In this document: in pieces, positions 49,741-58,668 of the stretch
Layout: the number at the start of each line of letters is the position of its first letter
Numbering within the stretch: position 1 is the stretch's first letter
Assembly (NCBI RefSeq): GCF_030064675.1
Contig: NZ_CP116413.1
Span: forward strand, 1,954,001 to 2,018,000
Length of the DNA: 64,000 nucleotides
Source of the DNA: Crossiella sp. CA-258035
GTDB lineage: Bacteria; Actinomycetota; Actinomycetes; Mycobacteriales; Pseudonocardiaceae
Reading direction: 5' to 3'
Notes under the pieces: generated by a model
What the model saw: only the letters and a program-made list of their open reading frames with translations
What the model was told of the DNA's origin: nothing
The model's database searches: none
Position numbers and translations under genes: made by a program

Positions 49741-51596
49741 TGAACTACCTCCATCGGCAGGCCCGGGGTCGCGGGCAGGGGGAAAACACTGGCGCCCTGG
49801 CTGGCCGGGCCGACCGCGGTGCGCAACGCGCCGAAGAGCTCCCGGCCGACGCCGACCCACTCCTCCTCGGCGGGCGGGCCGTCCACGACCGCGCGGGCGG
49901 CCAGCTCGTCGTCGGGCACCAGGACCTCCAGGATGCCCGCCTCGGCGTCCAGGCGGATCATGTCGCCGTCGCGGACCCTGGCCAGCATGCCACCGACCGC
50001 GGCTTCCGGGGTGAGCTGGATGGCGGCCGGGATCTTGCCGGAGGCGCCGGACATCCGGCCGTCGGTGACCAGGGCGACCCGGTGGCCGCGGTCCATCAGC
50101 ACGCCCAGCGCCGGGGTCAGCCCGTGCAGCTCCGGCATGCCGTTGGCGCGCGGGCCCTGGTTGCGCACCACCACGACCACGTCGCCGTCCACCTCGCCGG
50201 CGGCGAAGGCGGCGGTGACGGCGTGCTGGTCGGTGAAGACCCGCGCCGGCGCGTGCACCACCCGGTGCTCGGGCGCCACCGCGGACACCTTGATCACCGA
50301 AGTGCCCAGGTTGCCGTGCAGCACGCGCAGCCCGCCGTCGGCGGCGAACGGCGCGCGCACCGAGGTCAGCACCTCCGGCGCCTGGCTGTGCGCGGGCGCG
50401 TCCCGCCAGGTCAGCTCGCCGTCGAGCAGGGTCGGCTCCTGCCGGTAGCGGTGCAGGCCGGGACCGGCGATGGTGCGCACGTCGGCGTGCAGCAGACCGG
50501 CCGCCAGCAGCTCGCCGACCAGGTAGGGCACCCCGCCCGCGGCGTGGAAGTGGTTGATGTCCGCGCTGCCGTTGGGGTAGACCCGCGCCAGCAGCGGCAC
50601 CACCCGGGACAGGTCGCTGAAGTCGTCCCAGGTCAGCTGGATGCCCGCGGCCGCGGCGATGGCGGGCAGGTGCAGGGTGTGGTTGGTGGACCCGCCGGTG
50701 GCCAGCAGCGCGACCACGCCGTTGACCACGCTGCGCTCGTCCACCACCTCGCCGATCGGGGTGTACTCGCCGCGCCCGTGCGCCAGCTCCACCACCCGGC
50801 GGCTGGCGTGCTCGGTCAGCGCCCGGCGCAGGCCGGTGTCCGGCGGCACGAAGCTCGCGCCGGGCAGGTGCAGGCCCATCACCTCGACGACCAGCTGGTT
50901 GGAGTTGGCCGTGCCGTAGAAGGTGCAGGTGCCCGGCGAGTGGTAGGAGGCGGACTCGGCCTCGAGCAGGTCCTCACGGGTGGCCTTGCCCTCGGCGAAG
51001 AGCTGCCGGACCCTGGCCTTCTCCTTGTTCGGCAGCCCGGAGGCCATCGGCCCGGCCGGGATCAGCACGGTCGGCAGGTGCCCGAAGGCCAGCGCGCCGA
51101 TCAGCAGCCCCGGCACGATCTTGTCGCACACGCCGAGCAGCAGCGCGCCGTCGAACATCTCGTGCGAGAGCGCCACGCCGGTGGCCATCGCGATGACCTC
51201 CCGGCTGAACAGGGACAGCTCCATGCCGCCCCGGCCCTGGGTGATCCCGTCGCACATGGCGGGCACGCCACCGGCGAACTGGGCCACCCCGCCGGCCTCG
51301 CGCACCGCGGCCTTGATGATCTCCGGGTAGTCGGCGAACGGCTTGTGCGCGGAGAGCATGTCGTTGTAGCTGCTCACGATGGCCACCCCGGGCGCCCGGT
51401 TGGCCCGCAGCAGCGCCCGGTCCGGGCCGGTGATGCCGGCGAACCCGTGCGCCAGGTTGCTGCAACCCAGGCCGCCGCGGGCCGGTCCCTCACCCGCCGC
51501 GGTGGCGAGTCGCCGCAGGTAGGCCGCGCGGGAACGCGCACTGCGGGCGGCGATCCGGGCGGTCACATCCGCTATCACGGGATGCAGCTGGCTCAT
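49737..51596 (-). CDS. edd: 6-phosphogluconate dehydratase
   Basis: A 619-residue IlvD/Edd family dehydratase. Iron-sulfur cluster cysteines are in [23 protein letters not shown] and [15 protein letters not shown], and the Edd-type segment [19 protein letters not shown] near the C-terminus separates it from IlvD. It converts 6-phosphogluconate to KDPG. Length is normal for Edd (about 600). The ATG at 51596 matches the family start ([14 protein letters not shown]). Confidence 0.93.
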   Translation of the reverse strand: MSQLHPVIADVTARIAARSARSRAAYLRRLATAAGEGPARGGLGCSNLAHGFAGITGPDRALLRANRAPGVAIVSSYNDMLSAHKPFADYPEIIKAAVREAGGVAQFAGGVPAMCDGITQGRGGMELSLFSREVIAMATGVALSHEMFDGALLLGVCDKIVPGLLIGALAFGHLPTVLIPAGPMASGLPNKEKARVRQLFAEGKATREDLLEAESASYHSPGTCTFYGTANSNQLVVEVMGLHLPGASFVPPDTGLRRALTEHASRRVVELAHGRGEYTPIGEVVDERSVVNGVVALLATGGSTNHTLHLPAIAAAAGIQLTWDDFSDLSRVVPLLARVYPNGSADINHFHAAGGVPYLVGELLAAGLLHADVRTIAGPGLHRYRQEPTLLDGELTWRDAPAHSQAPEVLTSVRAPFAADGGLRVLHGNLGTSVIKVSAVAPEHRVVHAPARVFTDQHAVTAAFAAGEVDGDVVVVVRNQGPRANGMPELHGLTPALGVLMDRGHRVALVTDGRMSGASGKIPAAIQLTPEAAVGGMLARVRDGDMIRLDAEAGILEVLVPDDELAARAVVDGPPAEEEWVGVGRELFGALRTAVGPASQGASVFPLPATPGLPMEVVQ

Positions 51597-51786
51597 GCCG
51601 TGGCTCCTCGTCGGTCACTGGGCCACCGGAGTGGCCCCGCGGAGACGACTTTGGCGCCGCGTAGCTGGCAGTCAGTACGGCTCACACGTTAGGCGTAACT
51701 CCCCGGTAACAGCAAAACCGATACAGAAGCGTGAGGCCGCCGAATTTCGCCCGTTTGAGGCCACTGGATGAAACCTGGCGTGTGGG

Positions 51787-51799
51787 CCTTGTCACAAGG
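51787..51799. promoter_or_regulatory. Palindrome upstream of the succinate dehydrogenase operon
   Basis: CCTTGT-C-ACAAGG is a perfect 13-nt palindrome 59 nt before the first gene of the operon. The TTGTCACAA centre is reminiscent of redox- or Crp-type sites but matches no consensus that I can name. It could serve as an operator. Confidence 0.35.
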
Positions 51800-51857
51800 T
51801 CCAGTTTCCAGGCAGAGTCTGCGAGACCACCACGACGCGTCGAGGGAGGTGTTCGGT

Positions 51858-52136
51858 ATGCCGGACACGGAACTGGCCGCCCTGCAGCGAGCGATCGGCG
51901 AGCTCCGCCAGAGCCTCACCCAGCTGCGGCTCCGCTATGGCGACACCACCGCGGTGCGGCGGATCGCCAACGATGTCGACCGGCTCGACATCGATGCCGC
52001 CGAACTGTCTTCCCTGCCGATCCCGCGCACCGCGGGCGAACGGGAGATGGTCGTCGTCTCCGACACCCCGTACGACCCCGACCTGTGGCGCGGGGCCGAT
52101 GACGAGGGCGTCGGCGGCTACCGGGCACACCGGTGA
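51858..52136 (+). CDS. Hypothetical protein preceding the sdh genes
   Basis: A 92-residue acidic cytoplasmic protein with a probable helical hairpin (LAALQRAIGELRQSLTQLRLRYGD, then AVRRIANDVDRLDIDAAELSSL) and a C-terminal VSDTPYDPDLW segment. No family is recognised. ATG 51858 lies 8 nt after GGGAGG. It is in the sdh direction with 81 nt to the next gene and may be part of the operon. Confidence 0.7.
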   Translation: MPDTELAALQRAIGELRQSLTQLRLRYGDTTAVRRIANDVDRLDIDAAELSSLPIPRTAGEREMVVVSDTPYDPDLWRGADDEGVGGYRAHR

Positions 52137-52217
52137 GGACGACCGGACCGTCTCGGTCGAGACGGGGCACCACCCGCTGACTCGCAACGACGCGGACTCC
52201 AGCGAACAAGGGACACC

Positions 52218-53018
52218 ATGACGGTTTCCGACAACGCCGCCGGTCGGGCGCGCATCGAGGCACGCACGTTGCGCACCGACCGGTGGTGGCTCTCCCCGCT
52301 GCTGACCTTCGCCGGACTGGCCACGTTCATCGTCTACGGGCTGGTCCGCACCTTCATGAACAGCGCGTACTGGGTGCCCCAGTACCAGTACCTGGCGCCG
52401 TTCTACTCACCCTGCCTGTCCGAGGCCTGTGTGGAGGGCTCGGCCCACTTCGGCCGCTGGTTCCCCGATCTCGGCTTCCTGGTCACCCCGCCGCTGTTCG
52501 TGCTGCCGTTCGTGCTGGGCTTCCGGCTGACCTGCTACTACTACCGCAAGGCCTACTACCGGGCGTTCTGGCTCTCGCCCCCGGCCTGCGCGGTCGCCGA
52601 GCCGCACGCGAAGTACACCGGCGAGACCCGGTTCCCGCTGATCGTGCAGAACATCCACCGCTACTTCTTCTACGCGGCCATCCCGGTGGCCAGCATCCTC
52701 ACCTGGGACGCGGTGATCGCCTTCACCGGCAAGGACGGCGGCTTCGGCATCGGACTGGGCACCCTGGTCCTGGTCACCAACGTGGTGCTGATCTGGGCGT
52801 ACACCCTGTCCTGCCACTCCTGCCGGCACATCATCGGCGGCAGGCTCACGCACTTCTCCAAGCACCCGGTGCGGTACTGGCTGTGGACCAAGGTGTCCAA
52901 GCTCAACAGCAGGCACATGCAGCTGGCCTGGGCCTCACTGGCCTCGGTCGGCCTGGCGGACCTGTACGTCTCGCTGGTCGCCAGCGGCGTGCTGACCGAC
53001 CTGCGCCTGTTCAACTGA
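52218..53018 (+). CDS. sdhC: Succinate dehydrogenase membrane subunit (Sdh1-type)
   Basis: A 266-residue membrane anchor with about five hydrophobic helices (WWLSPLLTFAGLATFIVYGL, FLVTPPLFVLPFVLGF, IHRYFFYAAIPVASILTW, LVLVTNVVLIWAY and LASVGLADLYVSLVAS). Histidines in NIHRYFF and CHSCRHI are candidate heme ligands. It resembles the anchor of the mycobacterial Sdh1 complex, a single long subunit, rather than separate SdhC and SdhD. It is followed by the flavoprotein and iron-sulfur genes. Confidence 0.85.
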   Translation: MTVSDNAAGRARIEARTLRTDRWWLSPLLTFAGLATFIVYGLVRTFMNSAYWVPQYQYLAPFYSPCLSEACVEGSAHFGRWFPDLGFLVTPPLFVLPFVLGFRLTCYYYRKAYYRAFWLSPPACAVAEPHAKYTGETRFPLIVQNIHRYFFYAAIPVASILTWDAVIAFTGKDGGFGIGLGTLVLVTNVVLIWAYTLSCHSCRHIIGGRLTHFSKHPVRYWLWTKVSKLNSRHMQLAWASLASVGLADLYVSLVASGVLTDLRLFN

Positions 53019-53058
53019 CCATCCCGGGCTTCTGACAACCGAGGGAATCTGACACGGC

Positions 53059-54984
53059 ATGAGTGAAGTCGAACGGCACAGCTACGACGTCGTGGTGATC
53101 GGTGCCGGCGGCGCTGGCCTGCGCGCGGCGATCGAGGCCAGGGAACACGGCATGCGGGTGGCGATCGTGTGCAAGTCCCTGTTCGGCAAGGCGCACACGG
53201 TGATGGCCGAGGGCGGTATCGCCGCGGCCATGGGCAACGTCAACTCCGGGGACAACTGGAAGGTGCACTTCCGGGACACCATGCGCGGCGGCAAGTTCCT
53301 GAACAACTGGCGGATGGCCGAGCTGCACGCCCAGGAGGCGCCGCAGCGGGTGTGGGAGCTGGAGACCTACGGCGCGCTGTTCGACCGGACCAAGGACGGC
53401 CGGATCAGCCAGCGCAACTTCGGCGGCCACGAGTACCCGCGGCTGGCGCACGTCGGCGACCGCACCGGGCTCGAGCTGATCCGCACCCTGCAACAGAAGA
53501 TCGTGTCCCTGCAACAAGAAGACTTCGCGGAGTCGGGTGACTACGAGGCCAGGCTGAAGGTCTTCGCCGAGTGCACGGTCACCGAGCTGCTCAAGGACGG
53601 CGACCGGATCTCCGGCGCGTTCGGCTACTGGCGGGAGTCCGGCCGGTTCGTGCTGTTCGAGACCCCGGCGGTGGTGCTGGCCACCGGCGGCATCGGCAAG
53701 TCGTTCAAGGTCACCTCGAACTCCTGGGAGTACACCGGCGACGGCCACGCGCTGGCCATGCGCGCGGGCGCCTCGCTGATCAACATGGAGTTCGTGCAGT
53801 TCCACCCGACCGGCATGGTCTGGCCGCCGAGCGTGAAGGGCATCTTGGTCACCGAGTCGGTGCGCGGGGACGGCGGGGTGCTGCGCAACTCCGAGGGCCG
53901 CCGGTTCATGTTCGACTACGTGCCAGAGGTCTTCAAGGACAAGTACGCCAAGACCGAGGAGGAGGGCGACCGCTGGTACACCGACCCGGACAACAACCTC
54001 CGCCCGCCGGAGCTGCTGCCCCGCGACGAGGTGGCCAGGGCGATCAACTCCGAGGTCAAGGCCGGTAGGGGCTCGCCGCACGGCGGGGTCTTCCTGGACG
54101 TCTCCAGCAGGCTGCCCGCCGAGGAGATCATCCGGCGGCTGCCGTCCATGCACCACCAGTTCAAGGAACTGGCCGATGTGGACATCACCGCCGAGCCGAT
54201 GGAGGTCGGTCCCACCTGTCACTACGTGATGGGCGGGGTGCAGGTCGACCCGGACAGCGGCCAGTCCAGGGTGCCTGGCCTGTTCGCCGCTGGCGAGGTC
54301 TCCGGCGGCATGCACGGCTCGAACCGCCTGGGCGGCAACTCCTTGTCCGACCTGCTGGTCTTCGGCAAGCGCGCCGGAGCCGGTGCGGCGTCCTATGTGG
54401 AGGGTCTGGGCGCGGTGCGCCCGGCCGTGCTCCAGTCCGATGTGGACGGTGCGGCGGAGGCGGCGCTGGCCCCGTTCACCGCGGCCGCCGTGGACGGCCC
54501 GGTGGAGAACCCGTACACCATCCACACCGAGCTCCAGCAGGTGATGAACGACCTGGTCGGCATCATCCGCAAGGGCGAGGAGATGACCCTGGCCCTGAAG
54601 AAGCTGGACGACCTGCGCCGCCGCGCGGCCCAGGCGGGCGTGGAGGGCCACCGCCAGTTCAACCCCGGCTGGCACCTGGCACTGGACCTGTCCAACATGC
54701 TGCTGGTCAGCGAATGCGTGGCCAGGGCGGCCCTGGAGCGCACGGAGAGCAGGGGCGGGCACACCCGCGACGACTACCCGGCGATGGACTCGGCCTGGCG
54801 CGACACCACCCTGGTGTGCACCGCGGACAGCTCCGAGCAAGGCCGCACCGTCGCGGTGACCAGGGAGCAGCCGCAGCCGATGCGCCCGGACCTGTTGGAG
54901 CTCTTCGACATCGGCGAGCTGCGCAAGTACTACACCGAGGCCGAGCTGACCGGGCATCCGGGCGGCCAGGAAGAGCGGAGCTGA
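53059..54984 (+). CDS. sdhA: Succinate dehydrogenase/fumarate reductase flavoprotein subunit
   Basis: A 641-residue flavoprotein. The FAD Rossmann motif is VVVIGAGGAGLRAA; the covalent FAD histidine is H46 in KAHTVMAEGG; substrate residues are in EFVQFHPTG and the HYVMGGV motif, with GGMHGSNRLGGNSLSDLLVFG near residue 415. It oxidises succinate to fumarate in the TCA cycle and feeds electrons to SdhB. It shares the Sdh1-type arrangement anchor-flavoprotein-iron-sulfur. Only 1 nt separates it from sdhB. Confidence 0.95.
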   Translation: MSEVERHSYDVVVIGAGGAGLRAAIEAREHGMRVAIVCKSLFGKAHTVMAEGGIAAAMGNVNSGDNWKVHFRDTMRGGKFLNNWRMAELHAQEAPQRVWELETYGALFDRTKDGRISQRNFGGHEYPRLAHVGDRTGLELIRTLQQKIVSLQQEDFAESGDYEARLKVFAECTVTELLKDGDRISGAFGYWRESGRFVLFETPAVVLATGGIGKSFKVTSNSWEYTGDGHALAMRAGASLINMEFVQFHPTGMVWPPSVKGILVTESVRGDGGVLRNSEGRRFMFDYVPEVFKDKYAKTEEEGDRWYTDPDNNLRPPELLPRDEVARAINSEVKAGRGSPHGGVFLDVSSRLPAEEIIRRLPSMHHQFKELADVDITAEPMEVGPTCHYVMGGVQVDPDSGQSRVPGLFAAGEVSGGMHGSNRLGGNSLSDLLVFGKRAGAGAASYVEGLGAVRPAVLQSDVDGAAEAALAPFTAAAVDGPVENPYTIHTELQQVMNDLVGIIRKGEEMTLALKKLDDLRRRAAQAGVEGHRQFNPGWHLALDLSNMLLVSECVARAALERTESRGGHTRDDYPAMDSAWRDTTLVCTADSSEQGRTVAVTREQPQPMRPDLLELFDIGELRKYYTEAELTGHPGGQEERS

Positions 54985-54985
54985 G

Positions 54986-55729
54986 ATGAGCTACCAGGCG
55001 CACTTCCGGGTCTGGCGCGGCGACAGCGCGGGCGGCGGCCTCACCGACTTCACCGTGGAGGTCAACGAGGGCGAGGTGGTCCTCGACATCATCCACCGCC
55101 TGCAAGCCACCCAGGCCCCGGACCTGGCCGTCCGCTGGAACTGCAAGGCGGGCAAATGCGGTTCCTGCTCCGCCGAGATCAACGGCAAACCCCGCCTGCT
55201 GTGCATGACCCGCATGTCCACCTTCACCGAGGACGAGACGGTCACCGTCACCCCGATGCGCACCTTCCCGGTGATGCGGGACCTGGTCTGCGACGTCTCG
55301 TTCAACTACACCAAGGCCCGCGAGGTCCCGGCGTTCAAGCCCCCGGAGGGCGTGGCCCCCGGCGACTACCGGATGCAGCAGGTCGATGTGCAACGCTCCC
55401 AGGAGTTCCGCAAGTGCATCGAGTGCTTCCTGTGCCAGAACACCTGCCACGTGGTCCGCGACCACGAGGAGAACAAGGAGTCCTTCTCCGGGCCAAGGTT
55501 CCTGATGCGGATCGCGGAACTGGAGATGCATCCGCTCGATGCGGCGGACCGGCACCAGGAAGCGCAGACGCAGCACGGGCTGGGACTGTGCAACATCACC
55601 AAGTGCTGCACCGAGGTTTGCCCGGAGCACATCCAGATCACTGACAACGCGTTGATCCCGCTGAAGGAACGGGTGGCGGACCGGCGGTACGACCCGCTAC
55701 TGAAGCTGTTCCGGCGGCGCAAGGATTAG
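54986..55729 (+). CDS. sdhB: Succinate dehydrogenase iron-sulfur subunit
   Basis: A 247-residue subunit with three clusters: [2Fe-2S] from C53, C58, C61 and C73; then C144, C147, C150, C154 and C202, C207/C208, C212 for the [4Fe-4S] and third cluster. It passes electrons from the flavoprotein to the membrane anchor. The last cluster motif CNITKCCTEVCP has two adjacent cysteines. It is the last gene of the operon; the hairpin block begins about 50 nt downstream. Confidence 0.95.
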   Translation: MSYQAHFRVWRGDSAGGGLTDFTVEVNEGEVVLDIIHRLQATQAPDLAVRWNCKAGKCGSCSAEINGKPRLLCMTRMSTFTEDETVTVTPMRTFPVMRDLVCDVSFNYTKAREVPAFKPPEGVAPGDYRMQQVDVQRSQEFRKCIECFLCQNTCHVVRDHEENKESFSGPRFLMRIAELEMHPLDAADRHQEAQTQHGLGLCNITKCCTEVCPEHIQITDNALIPLKERVADRRYDPLLKLFRRRKD

Positions 55730-55777
55730 CAGAGCGACGGGCTGGCTTTTCGGGTTGGCTTTAAAAACCTGTCCGAA

Positions 55778-55939
55778 GTCTTGAGGTTCCCCATGCCCGT
55801 CAACCTGGAGACATCACACCACATCCCAGCGAGCAGACGCTCACAGCAACCGCCGCCAAGGCCTCGCAGCGTGACGGCGGCTGCTCGCTGGGATGTGGTT
55901 TGATTTCGGAAGGTTGACGGGCATGGGGAACCTCAAGAC
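55778..55939 (-). repeat. Large nested hairpin, element copy 1 (inverted)
   Basis: A 162-nt foldback. Outer arms 55778-55806 and 55911-55939 are perfect 29-bp complements. Symmetric 11-nt internal loops follow, then perfect 19-bp inner arms 55818-55836 and 55881-55899, and a 44-nt apical loop. Read on the minus strand, the inner part aligns over about 100 nt with the plus strand of 56189-56299, sharing CCTTCCGA and TCTCCAGG on the two sides and GTCACG, TGCGA and GGCGGCGG in the loop. Stem differences between copies are compensated on both strands. Confidence 0.85.
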
Positions 55940-55942
55940 CCG

Positions 55943-56117
55943 CCTGCGTCTTGGCCTTTGACTTTGATTTTCCCCCCCATGCTTTGATTCCTGCCCGTCC
56001 GGCGAGGACGCTCTTGACTTTGATCTTCGCCTGAAACCCCGAAGATCAAAAGAATGTCCTCGCCGGACGGGCAGACCCCCGGAGGGGTGGGACAAGTCAA
56101 AAGCCGGGACAAGCAGG
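55943..56117. repeat. Large nested hairpin between the two element copies
   Basis: A 175-nt foldback unrelated in loop sequence to its neighbours. Outer arms 55953-55964 and 56094-56105 match at 11 of 12, with CCTGC/GCAGG at the outer ends. Inner arms 55991-56009 and 56056-56074 are perfect over 19 bp, and a further perfect 11-bp hairpin 56019-56029/56040-56050 closes a 10-nt loop. TTGACTTTGAT occurs twice (55959 and 56014). Confidence 0.8.
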
Positions 56118-56165
56118 TTGCGGGGTTGAGCAGGCTGCCGGGGCCGGTTCCAGCGTGCTCGCGAC

Positions 56166-56317
56166 CCTCTCGTCTTCTCCGCACGACCTTCCGACAGCAA
56201 ACCACATCTCATCGAGCGGCCCCGGTCACGTTGCGAAGCTAGGGCGGCGGCAGGTTGCAGGGGCCGCTCGATGAGATGCGGTCAGCAGTCTCCAGGCCGT
56301 ACGGAGAAGACGAGAGG
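56166..56317 (+). repeat. Large nested hairpin, element copy 2
   Basis: A 152-nt foldback. Outer arms 56166-56181 and 56302-56317 are perfect over 16 bp; GCTCGCGACC/GGTCGCGAGC may extend the pairing further out. Inner arms 56205-56223 and 56260-56278 are perfect over 19 bp. It is the same element as 55778-55939 in the opposite orientation: conserved internal-loop and apical-loop words, unrelated but paired outer arms, and covarying inner stem. It ends about 50 nt from the stop of the next gene. Confidence 0.85.
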
Positions 56318-56367
56318 CCCGCTTTGTGGGTTTTCACCCCCGGCTGGAGGCTGGTCGCGAGCCCCGG

Positions 56368-56766
56368 TCAGCGCTTGCGGGCCTGCGTGTGCGGCCCGAT
56401 GACCGTGATCGTGCCCTTGCCCGTCCCCGCCTGCTCCGGGGTGGCCAGCTTGGTCAGTTCGGCCAGGCTGATGCGGACTCCGGCCAGGTTCAGGGCCAGG
56501 CTGGCGTGCAGGGCGTCGCGGAGGTTGTCGTCGGTGATGGCTTCGATGGTGGCGCGGGCCTCGTGCAGCTGGGCCTGGCGCTGGTGGTCGCTGCGGCGCA
56601 GGAAGGTCAGGCCGAGCGCGACCGCGCCCAGGCCGGCCAGCGCGGTGGCGGCCGCGCCCGGGAGGCGGGACGGGTCGCCGAGGTAGAGCGCCAGGGCGAC
56701 CGCGATGGTGGCGGCGCCGACGAGCAGGCCTGCCTGGCCCATCGGGGTGTACCGGTCGGGACGCAT
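56368..56766 (-). CDS. Small membrane protein of unknown function
   Basis: A 132-residue protein with two transmembrane helices near the N-terminus (AGLLVGAATIAVALALYLG and AATALAGLGAVALGLTFL) and a soluble tail of about 75 residues that is helical (HQRQAQLHEARATIEAITDDNLRDALHASLALN in parts). No family is recognised. ATG 56766. It is convergent with sdhB across the hairpin block and downstream of the glutamate transporter cluster on the same strand. Confidence 0.65.
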   Translation of the reverse strand: MRPDRYTPMGQAGLLVGAATIAVALALYLGDPSRLPGAAATALAGLGAVALGLTFLRRSDHQRQAQLHEARATIEAITDDNLRDALHASLALNLAGVRISLAELTKLATPEQAGTGKGTITVIGPHTQARKR

Positions 56767-56842
56767 GCTTCCAGGGTCGCCCCTGGTCAGCCCGTTGTTA
56801 ACCCGGAAAGCCGCTGGTGATGAGTTCGAGAGCGGACCGTGA

Positions 56843-57688
56843 CTACTTCACGCTCGGCGGGGTGGGCGCGGGGATGCCGAAGCTCTCCTGGAACAGCTTC
56901 GCCCAGGACCCGTCGGCCATGGCCTTGGTCAGGATCTCGGTCAGCTTCGCCCGCAGCGCGCGGTCGCGGGCCGGGATGCCGATGAAGTAGCCCTCGCTGG
57001 TGAGCTCCCGGCCGAGCACGGTGAAGCCGCCCTTCTCCTCGGCCGCGTAGCCGCGCAGCACCAGGTCGTCACCGGAGAACGCGGTCACCGTGCCCGCGCG
57101 CAGGGCCGCGACGCAGGTGTCGCCGTTGCGTTCGGAGATCACCCGCGAGGTGACCGTCTCCGCCTTCGCCGCCGCGCTGGTGTTGGCCGCCACACACACC
57201 GGCTGGCCACTGGCCACCGAGCTGGTTCCCTTGCGCACCAACAGGTCCTGGTGCACCGGCAGGTACGGGCCGACCAGCCCGATCTGCGGCTGGGTGCTGG
57301 TCTTGACGCCGCCGAAGGCCAGGTCCACGTCGCCACTCTCCAAAGTGGACAGACGGGTGGCCTCGGTGGTGCTGCGGAAGCGGACCGAGTCCTTGGGCAG
57401 GCCGAGTCCGGTGGCGATCACCTCGGCCAGCTTGATGTCGAACCCGCTGTGCTTGCCGCCGTCCTGGTGGTACTTGCTCACCCCCGGCAGGTTGTCCGCC
57501 ACCCCGACCACCATCCGGCCCCGGGCCTTGATCTTGTCGATGGTGGGGGAGCCGCTGGCCTGCTCGGAGCTCGGCGGGATGGACACGCTGGTGCCGGGGG
57601 AGCCGGTGCCGCCGGGGGCGGGGTCCTCGCCGCCACAGGCGGTCAGGACGAGGAGACCGGTCAGGGCCAGGATGGCGATCCGCTGCAC
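56843..57688 (-). CDS. Second glutamate-type ABC substrate-binding lipoprotein
   Basis: A 281-residue family 3 solute-binding protein with a lipobox (LTAC, Cys18) and a type II binding fold (IKARGRMVVGVADNLPGVS, GFDIKLAEVIATGLGL, VDLAFGGVKTSTQPQIGLVGPYL in parts). Substrate should be an acidic or polar amino acid. It is the fifth gene on this strand after gluABCD, 65 nt from gluD, and is clearly diverged from the GluB-like protein, so it may give the same permease a second substrate range. Confidence 0.85.
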   Translation of the reverse strand: MQRIAILALTGLLVLTACGGEDPAPGGTGSPGTSVSIPPSSEQASGSPTIDKIKARGRMVVGVADNLPGVSKYHQDGGKHSGFDIKLAEVIATGLGLPKDSVRFRSTTEATRLSTLESGDVDLAFGGVKTSTQPQIGLVGPYLPVHQDLLVRKGTSSVASGQPVCVAANTSAAAKAETVTSRVISERNGDTCVAALRAGTVTAFSGDDLVLRGYAAEEKGGFTVLGRELTSEGYFIGIPARDRALRAKLTEILTKAMADGSWAKLFQESFGIPAPTPPSVK

Positions 57689-57753
57689 CAGGCCAGCCTA
57701 ACGGCGACGGCCCGCCCCCGGGGTGGGGACGGGTCGTCGGCGAGACCGGGGAA

Positions 57754-58668
57754 CTAGACGCCGTTGCCGGTGCGCATGCCGGTCGCGGCCATCGGGTCCG
57801 GGCCAACTGGCTCCAGGTGGTCGGCCTTGGCCCCGCGAGGCGGGCGGCTGCGGCGGGACAGCCGCTTCTCCAGCAGCAGGGCCACCCAGCTGAGCAGACT
57901 GTTGATCGCGATGTAGATGATCGCGATGACCAGCAGGGTCTGGATCAGGTTGTTGCCGTACTCGTTCGGCAAGATCCGGAACTGGCGCATCACGTCGGGG
58001 AAGGACAGCACCGCACCGCCGAGCGCGGTGTCCTTCACGATCACCGCGATCTGGCTGACGATCGCGGGCAGCATCAGCGTCACCGCCTGCGGCAGCAGGA
58101 TCATCCGCATGGTCTGCGTCTTGCGCATGCCCAGTGCCATGGACGCCTCGGTCTGGCCCTTGGGCAGGGACAGGATGCCCGCGCGCACCACCTCGGCCAG
58201 CACCGAGGCGTTGTACAGCACCAGGCCGGTGACCACCGCGAACAGCGGGCGCTCGTCCCGGCCCACGTCGGTGAAGGCCGCGTAGAACTCATTCGCGAAC
58301 ACCATCAGCAGCAGCACCGGGATGGCGCGGAAGAACTCCACCACGGTGGCCGCGGGCACCCGGATCCACGCGTGGTCGGACAGCCGCAGAATGCCGAACA
58401 GAGCGCCGATGGGCAGTGCGATCAGGATGGACAGCGCCGCGGCCTTGAGCGTGTTCAGCAGGCCGGGCAGCAGGAACACGGTCCACACCGTGCTCTCGGT
58501 GAAGAACGGCGTCCACAGCTCCGGGCGCAGCTGGTCCTTGGCGCCGAGCTGGACGAAGATCCAGTAGACCACCGCCAGCAGTACCACGACGAACAGGATC
58601 GTGTACGCGACGTTGCGGGCCTTGGCCTTGGGGCCGGGCGCGTCGTAGAGAACCGAGGGTGCGCTCAT
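57754..58668 (-). CDS. gluD: Glutamate ABC transporter permease
   Basis: A 304-residue HisM-type permease with a long N-terminal cytoplasmic part, five to six hydrophobic helices and the EAA loop ASMALGMRKTQTMRMILLPQA. FRAIPVLLLMVFANEF is typical of amino acid permeases. It forms a heterodimer with GluC in the membrane. Its start overlaps the gluC stop by 4 nt (ATGA). Confidence 0.9.
   Translation of the reverse strand: MSAPSVLYDAPGPKAKARNVAYTILFVVVLLAVVYWIFVQLGAKDQLRPELWTPFFTESTVWTVFLLPGLLNTLKAAALSILIALPIGALFGILRLSDHAWIRVPAATVVEFFRAIPVLLLMVFANEFYAAFTDVGRDERPLFAVVTGLVLYNASVLAEVVRAGILSLPKGQTEASMALGMRKTQTMRMILLPQAVTLMLPAIVSQIAVIVKDTALGGAVLSFPDVMRQFRILPNEYGNNLIQTLLVIAIIYIAINSLLSWVALLLEKRLSRRSRPPRGAKADHLEPVGPDPMAATGMRTGNGV

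Noticed and set aside
55778-56317. Integron attC sites or a retron msr-msd region.
   Set aside because: No GTTRRRY core-site pairs, integrase or reverse transcriptase were seen. The long perfect arms and conserved loop words do not fit attC.
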